Shown piece by piece: positions 25,435-32,787 of a stretch of DNA of 64,000 nucleotides; the stretch's first letter is position 1; each line of letters begins with the position of its first letter. A model generated the notes under the pieces. It was not told where the DNA came from, searched no databases, and saw only the letters and a program-made list of their open reading frames with translations. Source of the stretch: Candidatus Baltobacteraceae bacterium (GTDB taxonomy: Bacteria > Vulcanimicrobiota > Vulcanimicrobiia > Vulcanimicrobiales > Vulcanimicrobiaceae); NCBI GenBank assembly GCA_036488875.1, contig DASXGW010000001.1:186001-250000 (forward strand), given 5' to 3'. The position numbers and the translations under genes were made by a program.

Positions 25435-25938
25435 CTAGGGCGGAGGTGCCGAGGTCAGGGTGCTGACGTCGCCGCAATACGGCGCGACGTTACCGCCTTG
25501 AACCACAATCGCGTGCGGTGTAGAAACGAGATCGCTGACTTTCGCATGCGGCAGGGTGGTTTGCGACGTTCCGTTCGACAACCGCTGCAGCGCGGTTCCC
25601 GGACCGGTCGCTTGGGGTTTTCCGTTTGGCGCGCACTTGCCGCTAAAGACGACTGCGGTGGTTTCGTCGGCGGGCGCGTGAAGCGTGATCACGACGTTGT
25701 CGCCTTGCTGAGCCAACTGCGCACTCGCTTTTGGCCCCTGATTGTTCGGAGGATTCAACGTGACGGTTCCGCCGGCGACGGCGGTACCGGGTTGCGCGGG
25801 CCCCGGCTGCATGGGCTGTGCCGGTGCCGGCTGCGCCGGCTGCATTGGCGGCGGTGACGGCTGGGTCTGCGCCGAGGCGAAGCCGGTCAAGCCGACGGCC
25901 AAGCCGGCGCTTATAACGAGAAGAATCGGGCGTTTCAT
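25435..25938 (-). CDS. Small secreted Pro/Gln-rich protein of unknown function
   Basis: A 167-residue protein starting at the ATG at 25938. MKRPILLVISAGLAVGLTGFASAQ is a clear Sec signal peptide with cleavage after ASA or SAQ. A Pro/Gln/Met linker (residues ~25-55) is followed by a ~110-residue domain with beta-strand character (DNVVITLHAPADETTAVVFSGKC...LVSTPHAIVVQGGNVAPYCGD) and two Cys that could form a disulfide. It resembles small periplasmic beta-sandwich proteins but matches no family I can name. No Shine-Dalgarno sequence is visible. Convergent with the YXWGXW gene, from which a terminator separates it. Confidence 0.65.
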   Translation of the reverse strand: MKRPILLVISAGLAVGLTGFASAQTQPSPPPMQPAQPAPAQPMQPGPAQPGTAVAGGTVTLNPPNNQGPKASAQLAQQGDNVVITLHAPADETTAVVFSGKCAPNGKPQATGPGTALQRLSNGTSQTTLPHAKVSDLVSTPHAIVVQGGNVAPYCGDVSTLTSAPPP

Positions 25939-26022
25939 AGGCTGGAGGATACCCTGCTGGACCCCTGGTGCTCGCACGCTTAATAGAGAGGCTTTGGGGA
26001 GCCCGTAGAAAACCTGGGACGC

Positions 26023-27492
26023 ATGCCTGACTACAAGAAGACGCTCTTTGTCAATCCTCCGAGTTTCGAGGGATTCGACGGAGGAGCCGGCGCGCGGTAT
26101 CAGTGCCGCCGCGAGGTCCGTTCGTTTTGGTATCCCACCTGGCTCGCGCAGCCGGCGGCGATGATTCCCGGCAGCAAGCTCGTCGACGCTCCGCCCGACG
26201 ATTTGACCGTCGACCAAGTGGCGCCCATGGCCAAGGATTACGAGCTCATCGTCATTCACACGAGCACGCCGTCGTTCAACAACGACGCGCGTTTTGCGGC
26301 CCGAATGAAAGAAGAGAATCCAAACGCCGTCATCGGCATGGTCGGTGCCCACGTCTTCGTGCTTCCGGAGCATTCGCTCGAGCACGCGCCGGCCGTCGAT
26401 TGGGTCAGCACGCAAGAGTTCGACTACACGTGCGTCGAGATCGCGCAGGGGAAGCCGTTCGGTGAAGTCGGCGGTATCGCGTACCGCGAGAACGGCAGCT
26501 TCGTCAGAACGCCGGATCGTCCGACGATCATGGACATGGACGCGTTTCCGTCGGTGCTCGACGTGTACAAGCGCGACCTGACCATCCCGAACTACTTCAA
26601 CGGCTACTTGCAGCATCCGTACATCTCGCTTTATACCGGACGCGGATGTAAGTCGCGGTGCACGTTTTGCATTTGGCCGCAGACGATCAGCGGACACCTC
26701 TACCGCGTGAAGAGCGTCGACCTCGTCGAGGCCGAAATGAAGCGCGGTAAGGAGCTGTTTCCCGAAGTCAAGGAGTGGTTCTTCGACGACGACACTCTGA
26801 CCGACAACGCTCCCCGCGTTGAAGAGCTCGCGCGCCGTTTGGGCAAGCTCGGGATCACGTGGTCGTGCAACGCGAAACCCAACGTTTCGCGCAGCACGCT
26901 CGAAGTGCTCAAGGAGAACGGCTTACGTCTGCTCCTGGTGGGCTACGAGTCGGGCGTTCAAGATATTCTCAACAGCATGAAGAAGGGCACGCGGCTCGAT
27001 CACATTCGCAAGTTCACCAAAGACTGTCACGAGCTGGGCATCAAGATCCACGGCACGTTTATTCTCGGCATCCCAGGTGAGACGCCGGAGACGATTCGCC
27101 AAACGATCGAGTTCGCGAAGGAAATGAATCCGGAAACACTGCAAGTTTCGCTGGCGGCACCGTATCCGGGAACGTTTCTCTACAATCAGGCGCGCGAAAA
27201 CGGTTGGCTGCAAGCGGAGGAGAGCGATCTCGTCGACGTTCACGGCGTGCAGCACGCGGCGCTGAACTATCCGGGGCTGCTGACGACGGAGATGCTGTTC
27301 GAGTCGGTCGACGATTTCTACCGTCAGTTCTATTTCCGGCCGAAGAAGATGTTCTCGCTGCTGGGCGGCATGATCACCGACCCGCAAGTGATGAAGCGCC
27401 GCCTGCGCGAGGGCAAGGAGTTCTTCCAGTTCCTGCGCGAGCGCAAGAAAGTCGGAGCGGACGAAAAGGCGGCCGCAGCCGCCGCCGTTTAG
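26023..27492 (+). CDS. hpnJ: Hopanoid-associated radical SAM protein HpnJ
   Basis: Converts glucosaminyl-bacteriohopanetetrol to its cyclitol ether by ring contraction (function reported for this family). The 489-residue protein opens with the highly conserved block TLFVNPPSFEGFDGGAGARYQ...REVRSFWYPTWLAQPAA. Residues ~60-145 form a B12-binding-like Rossmann domain (no DxHxxG seen). The radical SAM cluster is C209-x3-C213-x2-C216 (GRGCKSRCTFCIWPQ). Later come YESGVQDILNSMKKGTR and HGTFILGIPGETPET. With hpnI and hpnK about 22 kb away, this gives the complete side-chain route from bacteriohopanetetrol. The 3' end overlaps the convergent hydrolase by 4 bases. Confidence 0.94.
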   Translation: MPDYKKTLFVNPPSFEGFDGGAGARYQCRREVRSFWYPTWLAQPAAMIPGSKLVDAPPDDLTVDQVAPMAKDYELIVIHTSTPSFNNDARFAARMKEENPNAVIGMVGAHVFVLPEHSLEHAPAVDWVSTQEFDYTCVEIAQGKPFGEVGGIAYRENGSFVRTPDRPTIMDMDAFPSVLDVYKRDLTIPNYFNGYLQHPYISLYTGRGCKSRCTFCIWPQTISGHLYRVKSVDLVEAEMKRGKELFPEVKEWFFDDDTLTDNAPRVEELARRLGKLGITWSCNAKPNVSRSTLEVLKENGLRLLLVGYESGVQDILNSMKKGTRLDHIRKFTKDCHELGIKIHGTFILGIPGETPETIRQTIEFAKEMNPETLQVSLAAPYPGTFLYNQARENGWLQAEESDLVDVHGVQHAALNYPGLLTTEMLFESVDDFYRQFYFRPKKMFSLLGGMITDPQVMKRRLREGKEFFQFLRERKKVGADEKAAAAAAV

Positions 27493-28199
27493 CCGATTAC
27501 GCCGTAAGCGCGTAGAAACGCAACGGACAACGCCCAAGCCTGCTGCGCAGCTTGGGCGTTGTAACTTTTGCGTTGATCGCAGAAGAAGCCGTGCCCGGCT
27601 TGAGAGAAGACGACTTGCTCCTGAGTTTTCTTCGCTGCATCGAGCGCGTCGGCGACGGCGCGATAGTTCTCCGGCGGAATGTGCGCGTCCAACCCGCCCC
27701 AGAACATGAGGATCGGTCCGTGCTGTTTGGGCGCGAGGCCGAGGAGATCGGGAGCGATGCCGCCGCCGTAAAACGAGATCGCGGCCGCAAACGGCGCGCG
27801 CGCGTTGGCGACGTACGACGCGCGGCCGCCCAGGCAGAAGCCGGCGTTGGCGATACTCTTGACGCTCGCTTCGCGGGCGAGGAAATCGTACGCGGCTTGC
27901 GCGTCGTCGGATAACCCGTTTGCCGTCAGCGCCGTATAGTGCGGTTCGATCGCGGACCACGCATCCTCGGTATCGTAGGGGGCATCGAAGCCGCGGACCG
28001 TGCGATGAAAGAGCTCGGGGGCGGCGGCGACCAGTCCGAGCTGGGCAAACCGCCGCGTGACGTCTTGGATGTGATCGTTAACGCCGTAGGCTTCCTGAAA
28101 GACGACGATCCCAGCGCGCGGCGCGCTCGACTCGGGCCGTGCGACGTACGTGCGCATGGGTCCGTCGGGTGTAGTGAGATCGATCCACTCGCTCGGCAT
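27489..28199 (-). CDS. Dienelactone hydrolase family protein
   Basis: A 236-residue alpha/beta hydrolase with the dienelactone-hydrolase triad in order: C122 (AGFCLGGRASY), D171 (WGGLDAHIPPE) and H203 (SQAGHGFFCDQR). E35 in VVFQEAYGVNDHI is the conserved Glu that activates the Cys. Length is normal. The ATG shares one base with the stop of the thioredoxin-like gene before it (TAATG), so both are one translational unit; a redox partner role for the Cys nucleophile is only speculation. Substrate unknown. Confidence 0.88.
   Translation of the reverse strand: MPSEWIDLTTPDGPMRTYVARPESSAPRAGIVVFQEAYGVNDHIQDVTRRFAQLGLVAAAPELFHRTVRGFDAPYDTEDAWSAIEPHYTALTANGLSDDAQAAYDFLAREASVKSIANAGFCLGGRASYVANARAPFAAAISFYGGGIAPDLLGLAPKQHGPILMFWGGLDAHIPPENYRAVADALDAAKKTQEQVVFSQAGHGFFCDQRKSYNAQAAQQAWALSVAFLRAYGVIG
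27529..27565 (+). terminator. Possible terminator of hpnJ inside the convergent gene
   Basis: AACGCCCAAGC (27529-27539) and its exact complement GCTTGGGCGTT (27550-27560) form an 11-bp stem with a 10-base loop, about 40 bases after the hpnJ stop. The following GTAACTTTTG is only weakly T-rich. It lies within the coding region of the convergent hydrolase, so the fit may be partly accidental. Confidence 0.35.
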
Positions 28200-28768
28200 T
28201 ACGGAAACTCCTTAAACGATTGCTTGACGCGATACTCGCTGATCGGGTATCGGGAACGAAGGTTGGCCCACTGCGTGAGCAGCTCGTCGCTATCGGGATC
28301 GCGGCGATAACGCGTTACGCCAAGATAGTATTGCGCTTCGGGCGCGGCGTAAGTCGTCGAGAAACGCTTGAGCACGTCGACGTAGATTTCTTCGGCGCGA
28401 TCGAAGCGCTTGAGACGCAAGTATGCCATGGCAAATCCGCACAGGGTGCGCGCCATGAACTCGGGAGGCGGCAAGAAGCCGTCGAAACGGTAGAATTCGT
28501 AACCGTTACCGTCGAGGATGCGAACGTCCGGCGTCCAGATGTGATGGATGCCGTGCAAAAACTGCTGGCTCTCTTTTTTCGAGTTGTCGATTTGAACCGG
28601 GATCGCGTAGTCGGTGATCGTCTTGACGACCGGGGGTTGAGGATACGTCACGGTATCCAGCGCTTGGCATCCCCCTCAACCAGGGTTGAAAACGTCCAAA
28701 AAGACGAACTTGTGTTCTTCCTTCGCGCGCCCCATGGCGGCGGTGTAGTCGCTCTCCCACGCAATCAT
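28199..28768 (-). CDS. Candidate selenoprotein: thioredoxin-like UGGC protein with C-terminal helical repeats
   Basis: Reading through an in-frame TGA (28678-28676) gives 189 residues. The part before it, MIAWESDYTAAMGRAKEEHKFVFLDVFNPG, and the part after it, GGCQALDTVTYPQPPVVKTITDYAIPVQID, join into a normal thioredoxin-like domain of the type W..D...A...A..E.K...LD.......CxxC..LD..T. The TGA sits where the first Cys of CGGC is expected, so the product would have U31-G-G-C34. Residues ~95-189 look like TPR-type helices (MAYLRLKRFDRAEEIYVDVLKRF). A bacterial-SECIS-like hairpin lies 17 bases after the TGA. Without read-through only a 30-residue peptide and a C-terminal fragment starting at GTG 28651 would be made. 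Coupled to a dienelactone hydrolase (TAATG) and divergent from hypE. Confidence 0.75.
28641..28658 (-). promoter_or_regulatory. SECIS-like hairpin after the in-frame TGA
   Basis: On the minus strand GGATAC, loop CGTGAC and GTATCC form a perfect 6-bp hairpin. It begins 17 bases after the TGA at 28678-28676, so the apical loop starts 24 bases from it, and G is the second loop base. This meets the published description of bacterial SECIS elements (short stem, small loop with G in the first two positions, loop 16-37 bases from the UGA). An outer helix GGTTGA with TCAACC (28676-28681 with 28635-28640) could close the element and would include the UGA itself. Confidence 0.65.
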
Positions 28769-28883
28769 GGCAAGCTCATTCGCGCCAAGGCTACCGCATC
28801 CCGCGAGGCCGGCAAACGTGCCTTTTGTTGCTGTATCCCAAAATGTGGGTAAGGCCGGTTGTGAGGCAGGCAGTGGCGGTAAC

Positions 28884-29909
28884 GTGAACGTCCGCGAGAC
28901 GATCGCGCAGATCGAGATGGCGCACGGCGCAGGCGGAAAGGCGACGCGGCGATTGATCGAAGGCGTGATCCTTCCCGCGTTTTCTAATTCCGTTCTCGAG
29001 GCGCTCTCGGATGCCGCGCTGCTCACGGTGGGGGGCAAGCGCATCGCGATCACCGCCGACGGTTTCGTCGTCAAGCCTCTACAGTTTCCCGGGGGCTCGA
29101 TCGGAACGCTCGCCGTGCACGGTACGATCAACGATTTGGCCGTTTCGGGCGCGCGGCCGATCGCGTTGATGGCGACGCTCATCTTGGAAGCCGGTCTGCC
29201 GGGCAACGACCTTGCGCGGGAGATCGATGCGATGGCCGCTGCGGCGCGCGACGCGGGCGTTGCGATCGTCGGCGGCGATACGAAGGTCGTCGAGCACGGT
29301 ATGGCCGACGGCATGTACGTCTCGACGTTCGGGCTGGGACTCGTCGACGAGCGTTTGGCGTTGAACGCGCACCTCGTGCGTCCGGGCGACCGCATCGTGC
29401 TGTCGGGACCGATCGGCGATCACGGGATCACGATTCTGCTCGCGCGCGGCCAACTCGAGCTCGAAGCCGAGGTCGCATCGGACACGCGCTCGGTGCTGCC
29501 GCTCGTCGAAGCTCTGTGCTCGGTCGCCGCGGCCGGCGTGCGATGGATGCGCGATCCCACGCGAGGCGGCGTCGCAACAGCGCTCAACGAGCTGGCGCGC
29601 GAATCTCGTTTGGGAATCGTACTGGAAGAAGAAGCCATTCCCGTAGCCGACGCGGTGCGCGGCGCGTGCGAAACGCTGGGACTCGATCCACTGCACGTCG
29701 CCAACGAAGGCCAATTTCTCGCAGTCGTCGCGCGCGATCGAGCCGAAGCCGCGCTTGCGGCGATGCGGGCCGTTCCGGGCGGCGAAGCGGCGGCTATCGT
29801 CGGCGTCGTAGCCCGGCAGCCGGCCGGCGTCGTGCTAACGCGTACGCGGTCGGGCGGAACCCGTATCGTCGACATGCTCGCCGGCGATCCGCTGCCGAGA
29901 ATCTGTTGA
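28884..29909 (+). CDS. hypE: Hydrogenase maturation protein HypE
   Basis: Dehydrates the carbamoyl group on its C-terminal Cys to a thiocyanate, the cyanide donor for the [NiFe] site. The start is the GTG at 28884, giving 341 residues; upstream in-frame codons would add a tail that does not resemble the family. The PurM-like fold shows MAHGAGGKATRRLIEG, ITADGFVVKPLQFPGGSIGTLAVHGTINDLAVSGA, and MRDPTRGGVATALNELA. It ends in PLPRIC with the essential terminal Cys341, which separates it from the homologous selenophosphate synthetase SelD. hypF starts within a few bases. The hydrogenase subunits and hypABCD are not in the window. Confidence 0.96.
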   Translation: MNVRETIAQIEMAHGAGGKATRRLIEGVILPAFSNSVLEALSDAALLTVGGKRIAITADGFVVKPLQFPGGSIGTLAVHGTINDLAVSGARPIALMATLILEAGLPGNDLAREIDAMAAAARDAGVAIVGGDTKVVEHGMADGMYVSTFGLGLVDERLALNAHLVRPGDRIVLSGPIGDHGITILLARGQLELEAEVASDTRSVLPLVEALCSVAAAGVRWMRDPTRGGVATALNELARESRLGIVLEEEAIPVADAVRGACETLGLDPLHVANEGQFLAVVARDRAEAALAAMRAVPGGEAAAIVGVVARQPAGVVLTRTRSGGTRIVDMLAGDPLPRIC

Positions 29910-29914
29910 CGCCG

Positions 29915-31957
29915 ATGCTCGACGCACGAACGCAGCTTCGCGCCGGTGGGGTCGTGCAGGGGATTGGATTGCCCGCGGTCGACGCTCGCGAGAGGGAGCG
30001 CAGCGAGGCGCCAAGCGTTCCGATCTGCGCCGATCTGCCGGTTTGCGACGCGTGTTTGCGCGAGTTGTTCGATCCGCGCGACCGGCGCTACCGGTACCCG
30101 TATATCAACTGTACCGATTGCGGTCCGCGCTATTCGATCGTCCGTGGATTGCCCTACGAACGCGCGCAGACGACGATGGCGCAGTGGCCGATGTGCGACC
30201 CTTGCCGCGCCGAATTCGACGATCCGCTCGATCGGCGTTTTCACACCCCGCCAATCGCGTGTCCGGACTGCGGGCCGGCGTACGTGCTGGAAGAGCGCGG
30301 AAAGACGTCGCGCGGCTACGATGCCGTCGCCCGTGCCGCGCGGCTGCTCTACGGCGGCGCGATCCTCGCAGTGAAGGGCATTGGCGGATACCATCTTGCG
30401 TGCGACGGGCGCAACGACATCGCCGTGGCGATGCTGCGCGAGCGGACATCGTGTAAAGAGCAGCCTTTGCCGGTGATGGTGCGCGATCTGAGCGCAGCCC
30501 GAACGATCGTGCGGTTGGACCAACGCAGCGAAAAGCTGCTGCAATCGCCGGCGCGCCCCGCCGTGTTGGCGCCGGCCAAAGCCGATTTGCCCGGCGTCGC
30601 GCCGGACAACGGCGATCTCGGCGTGATGCTGGCGCACGCGCCGTTACACCACCTGCTGTTTGCCGCATGCGGGCCGAGCGTGCTGGTCATGACCGCCGCG
30701 AATCGCTCGAACGCGCCGATCGCCTATCGCGATGAAGACGCGCGGCGCTCGCTCGGGGAAATCGCCAATGCGTTTTTGATCGGCGAGCGCGAGATTGCGC
30801 GCCGTATCGACGACTCGGTCGCGCGAAGCGACGCGAGCGGTCCCGTCATCCTGCGCCACGCGCGCGGATACGCGCCGCAGGCCGTCGCGGCGCTCCCGAG
30901 CACGCGCCCGATCGTCGCGACGGGTGCCGACCTTCAGAACGCGGTCGCTGTCGTCGTGCGCGGACAGGCATTTGTGAGCCAGCACGTCGGCGACCTCGAG
31001 CGGCAGGGCGCCTACGAATCGTTCAAGGCGACCGTTGCCGATTGGAGCGCGCTCTACGAGATTTCCGCCGACGAGGCGATCGTCGCGCACGACGCCCACC
31101 CCGAGTATCGCTCCTCGGAGTTCGCGCGCGGGCTGCCGGGCGAAAAACACGCGGTGCAGCACCATCGCGCACACGTTGCAAGCGTGCTGGCGGAGCGCGG
31201 TGTGTTGGACGAGCCGGTCGTTGGTTTCGCGTTCGACGGAGCGGGATACGGCGACGACGGCGAGATCTGGGGCGGCGAAGTCTTCGCCGGCGACGTGATG
31301 TCGGGTTTACGTCGCGTCGCGCATCTGCGTCGCGCGCTGCTCCCCGGTGGCGACGCTGCGGCGCGATTTCCGGTTGCGGTCGCGGCGGGTTTTCTCTGGG
31401 AGCATCCGCAGCTCGGCGACGCCGGCGACTTCCAAGGGCCGCCGTTCCATTTTCCAGCGCGCTACGAGGCGGCGTGCGAGCTCCTGCGCGGCGGCGTGCG
31501 CGTCGTTCCAACGACGTCGATCGGGCGGCTGTTCGACACGGTGGCCGCGCTGCTGGGATTTACGCGCGAGATCGCATTCGAAGGGCAGGCGGCGATGTGG
31601 CTCGAGCATCTGGCGCGGCAGAGTACACCCGTGCGCGCGTATTCGATGCCGTTTGCGTACGGCGAGCTCGATTACGTACCGCTGCTGAGCTGCGTCGTCC
31701 ACGACCGGCTCGCGGGCCGCGACGCGCGCGAAATCGCGCGCGCGTTCCACGGCGCCATTGCCAGTGCCGTCGTCGAGACGACGCGTGAGTTCGGCGAGGA
31801 GCACGTCGTCGTCTCGGGCGGCGTGTTCCAAAACGCGGTGCTCACGAGGGATCTGTACGACGCGCTCGGTGACCGGCTGTGGACCAATCGCATCGTTCCG
31901 CCCAACGACGCCGGCATCTGTCTCGGACAAGCCGCGCTAGCGGCGTGTGCGCACTGA
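29915..31957 (+). CDS. hypF: Carbamoyltransferase HypF lacking the acylphosphatase domain
   Basis: Makes carbamoyl adenylate and passes the carbamoyl group to HypE. From ATG 29915 it has 680 residues (a TTG at 29906, overlapping the hypE stop, adds three), against about 750-770 in usual HypF. Two zinc fingers are complete: C44-x2-C47/C66-x2-C69 and C94-x2-C97/C116-x2-C119. A YrdC-like domain follows (GGAILAVKGIGGYHLACDG...CKEQPLPVMV), then a Kae1-like domain (AVQHHRAHVASVLAE, GFAFDGAGYGDDG.IWGGE, VVVSGGVFQNAVLT). The N-terminal acylphosphatase domain is reduced to about 12 residues: GVVQGIGLP survives and runs straight into VPICADLPVCDACLRELF. The missing domain normally hydrolyses the carbamate precursor, so it may be supplied in trans. 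Confidence 0.93.
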   Translation: MLDARTQLRAGGVVQGIGLPAVDARERERSEAPSVPICADLPVCDACLRELFDPRDRRYRYPYINCTDCGPRYSIVRGLPYERAQTTMAQWPMCDPCRAEFDDPLDRRFHTPPIACPDCGPAYVLEERGKTSRGYDAVARAARLLYGGAILAVKGIGGYHLACDGRNDIAVAMLRERTSCKEQPLPVMVRDLSAARTIVRLDQRSEKLLQSPARPAVLAPAKADLPGVAPDNGDLGVMLAHAPLHHLLFAACGPSVLVMTAANRSNAPIAYRDEDARRSLGEIANAFLIGEREIARRIDDSVARSDASGPVILRHARGYAPQAVAALPSTRPIVATGADLQNAVAVVVRGQAFVSQHVGDLERQGAYESFKATVADWSALYEISADEAIVAHDAHPEYRSSEFARGLPGEKHAVQHHRAHVASVLAERGVLDEPVVGFAFDGAGYGDDGEIWGGEVFAGDVMSGLRRVAHLRRALLPGGDAAARFPVAVAAGFLWEHPQLGDAGDFQGPPFHFPARYEAACELLRGGVRVVPTTSIGRLFDTVAALLGFTREIAFEGQAAMWLEHLARQSTPVRAYSMPFAYGELDYVPLLSCVVHDRLAGRDAREIARAFHGAIASAVVETTREFGEEHVVVSGGVFQNAVLTRDLYDALGDRLWTNRIVPPNDAGICLGQAALAACAH

Positions 31958-31965
31958 GTTTTTAG

Positions 31966-32397
31966 TTGCAACTGCACCACGTCAGCGTCGTTGTCGACGA
32001 CCTCGCAGCGGCAATCGCTTTCTTTTCCGAGCTAGGCTTAGAGTTGGAGGGCGAGGCCGCGCTCGAAGGAGATTGGATCGACCGCATCAACGGACTCGAA
32101 AGCGTCCAAGTCGACATCGTTATGATGCGGACCCCGGACGGGCATGGGCGGCTAGAACTGACGAGATTTCGCAATCCAAAACTCGTCGGGAGCGAACCGG
32201 CGGTCGCACCGCCGAACTCGCTGGGTCTGCGGAGCGTCATGTTTGCGGTAGAAAGCGTCGACGACACCGTTGCTCGAATGCGCGTCCATGGCGCCGAACT
32301 CGTCGGCGAAGTGGCCCAATATGAGAACTCGTACCGGCTTTGCTACATGCGTGGTCCGGGGAATATCATCGTAGCGCTGGCCGAAGAGCTAAAGTAA
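31966..32397 (+). CDS. VOC/glyoxalase-like superfamily protein
   Basis: A 143-residue protein starting at TTG 31966, eight bases after the hypF stop. Two beta-alpha-beta-beta-beta modules are seen: LHHVSVVVDDLAAAIAFFSELGLELEG...VQVDIVMMRTPDGHGRLELTRF and GLRSVMFAVESVDDTVARMRVHGAELVGEV...RLCYMRGPGNIIVALAEEL. His (LHHVSV), and Glu residues in RLELTRF and near the C-terminus, are candidate metal ligands. Such proteins include glyoxalases, dioxygenases and resistance proteins; nothing here selects among them. Any tie to hypF is probably only transcriptional. Confidence 0.82.
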   Translation: MQLHHVSVVVDDLAAAIAFFSELGLELEGEAALEGDWIDRINGLESVQVDIVMMRTPDGHGRLELTRFRNPKLVGSEPAVAPPNSLGLRSVMFAVESVDDTVARMRVHGAELVGEVAQYENSYRLCYMRGPGNIIVALAEELK

Positions 32398-32416
32398 AAC
32401 GAAGCGCGCAAAAGGG

Positions 32417-32454
32417 TTGACAGAACGTCGCATATTATCTATTATGCAGATATT
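32417..32454 (+). promoter_or_regulatory. Sigma70 promoter with PadR-type dyad
   Basis: TTGACA (32417-32422), a 17-base spacer and TATTAT (32440-32445) form a near-consensus promoter. TATCT (32436-32440) and AGATA (32448-32452) make a dyad with a 7-base centre over the -10 box. The expected transcript start is two or three bases before the ATG at 32455. The dyad is the likely autoregulatory site of the PadR protein encoded next (inference). Confidence 0.8.
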
Positions 32455-32787
32455 ATGGCGAAGGGCGATTACCTCGGTGAGTTCGAGCATATCGTTTTAC
32501 TGACGATTCTTCGTCTGGGCGACGGGGCATACGGAGCGATGGTTCGCGCTGAAATCGAGGGCGTGACGGGTCGCTCTCCCGCAATTGGCGCGGTCCACGC
32601 GACGCTCGATCGCCTCGAGCGAAAGGGTTTGGTGTCGTCCTGGATCGGCGAGCCGACGGCAGAGCGCGGCGGCAAGGCGAAAAGGCACTTCAAGATTGAG
32701 GCCGACGGCATCTCGGCCCTCAAGAACGCGCGAAAAACCTTGGAACGGCTTCACGCAGGCGTGCCGCTTCGGAATACAATGGCATGA
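32455..32787 (+). CDS. PadR-family transcriptional regulator
   Basis: A 110-residue winged-helix protein with the PadR pattern: GEFEHIVLLTILRLGDGAYGAMVRAEIEGVTGRSPAIGAVHATLDRLERKGLVSSWIGEPTAERGGKAKRHFKIEADGISAL. The short C-terminal helix (NARKTLERLHAGV) is the dimerisation arm. The ATG lies at the predicted transcription start, without room for a ribosome-binding site. It overlaps the next gene by 4 bases (ATGA), so regulator and membrane protein form one unit. PadR proteins of this subgroup commonly precede permease-prefix-domain proteins in Acidobacteriota and relatives. Confidence 0.92.
   Translation: MAKGDYLGEFEHIVLLTILRLGDGAYGAMVRAEIEGVTGRSPAIGAVHATLDRLERKGLVSSWIGEPTAERGGKAKRHFKIEADGISALKNARKTLERLHAGVPLRNTMA

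Noticed and set aside
28676-28678. Ordinary stop codon ending a short peptide, with 28199-28651 as an independent small gene
   Set aside because: The GTG at 28651 would begin in the middle of a thioredoxin fold just after the active-site Cys, and the upstream 30 codons match the missing half. A recent nonsense mutation remains possible but fits less well with the hairpin spacing.
28884-29909. SelD (selenophosphate synthetase) beside the candidate selenoprotein
   Set aside because: The protein has the PurM-like fold shared by both families but ends in PRIC and lacks the SelD N-terminal Cys/Sec-Gly-Cys-Lys motif, so it is HypE.
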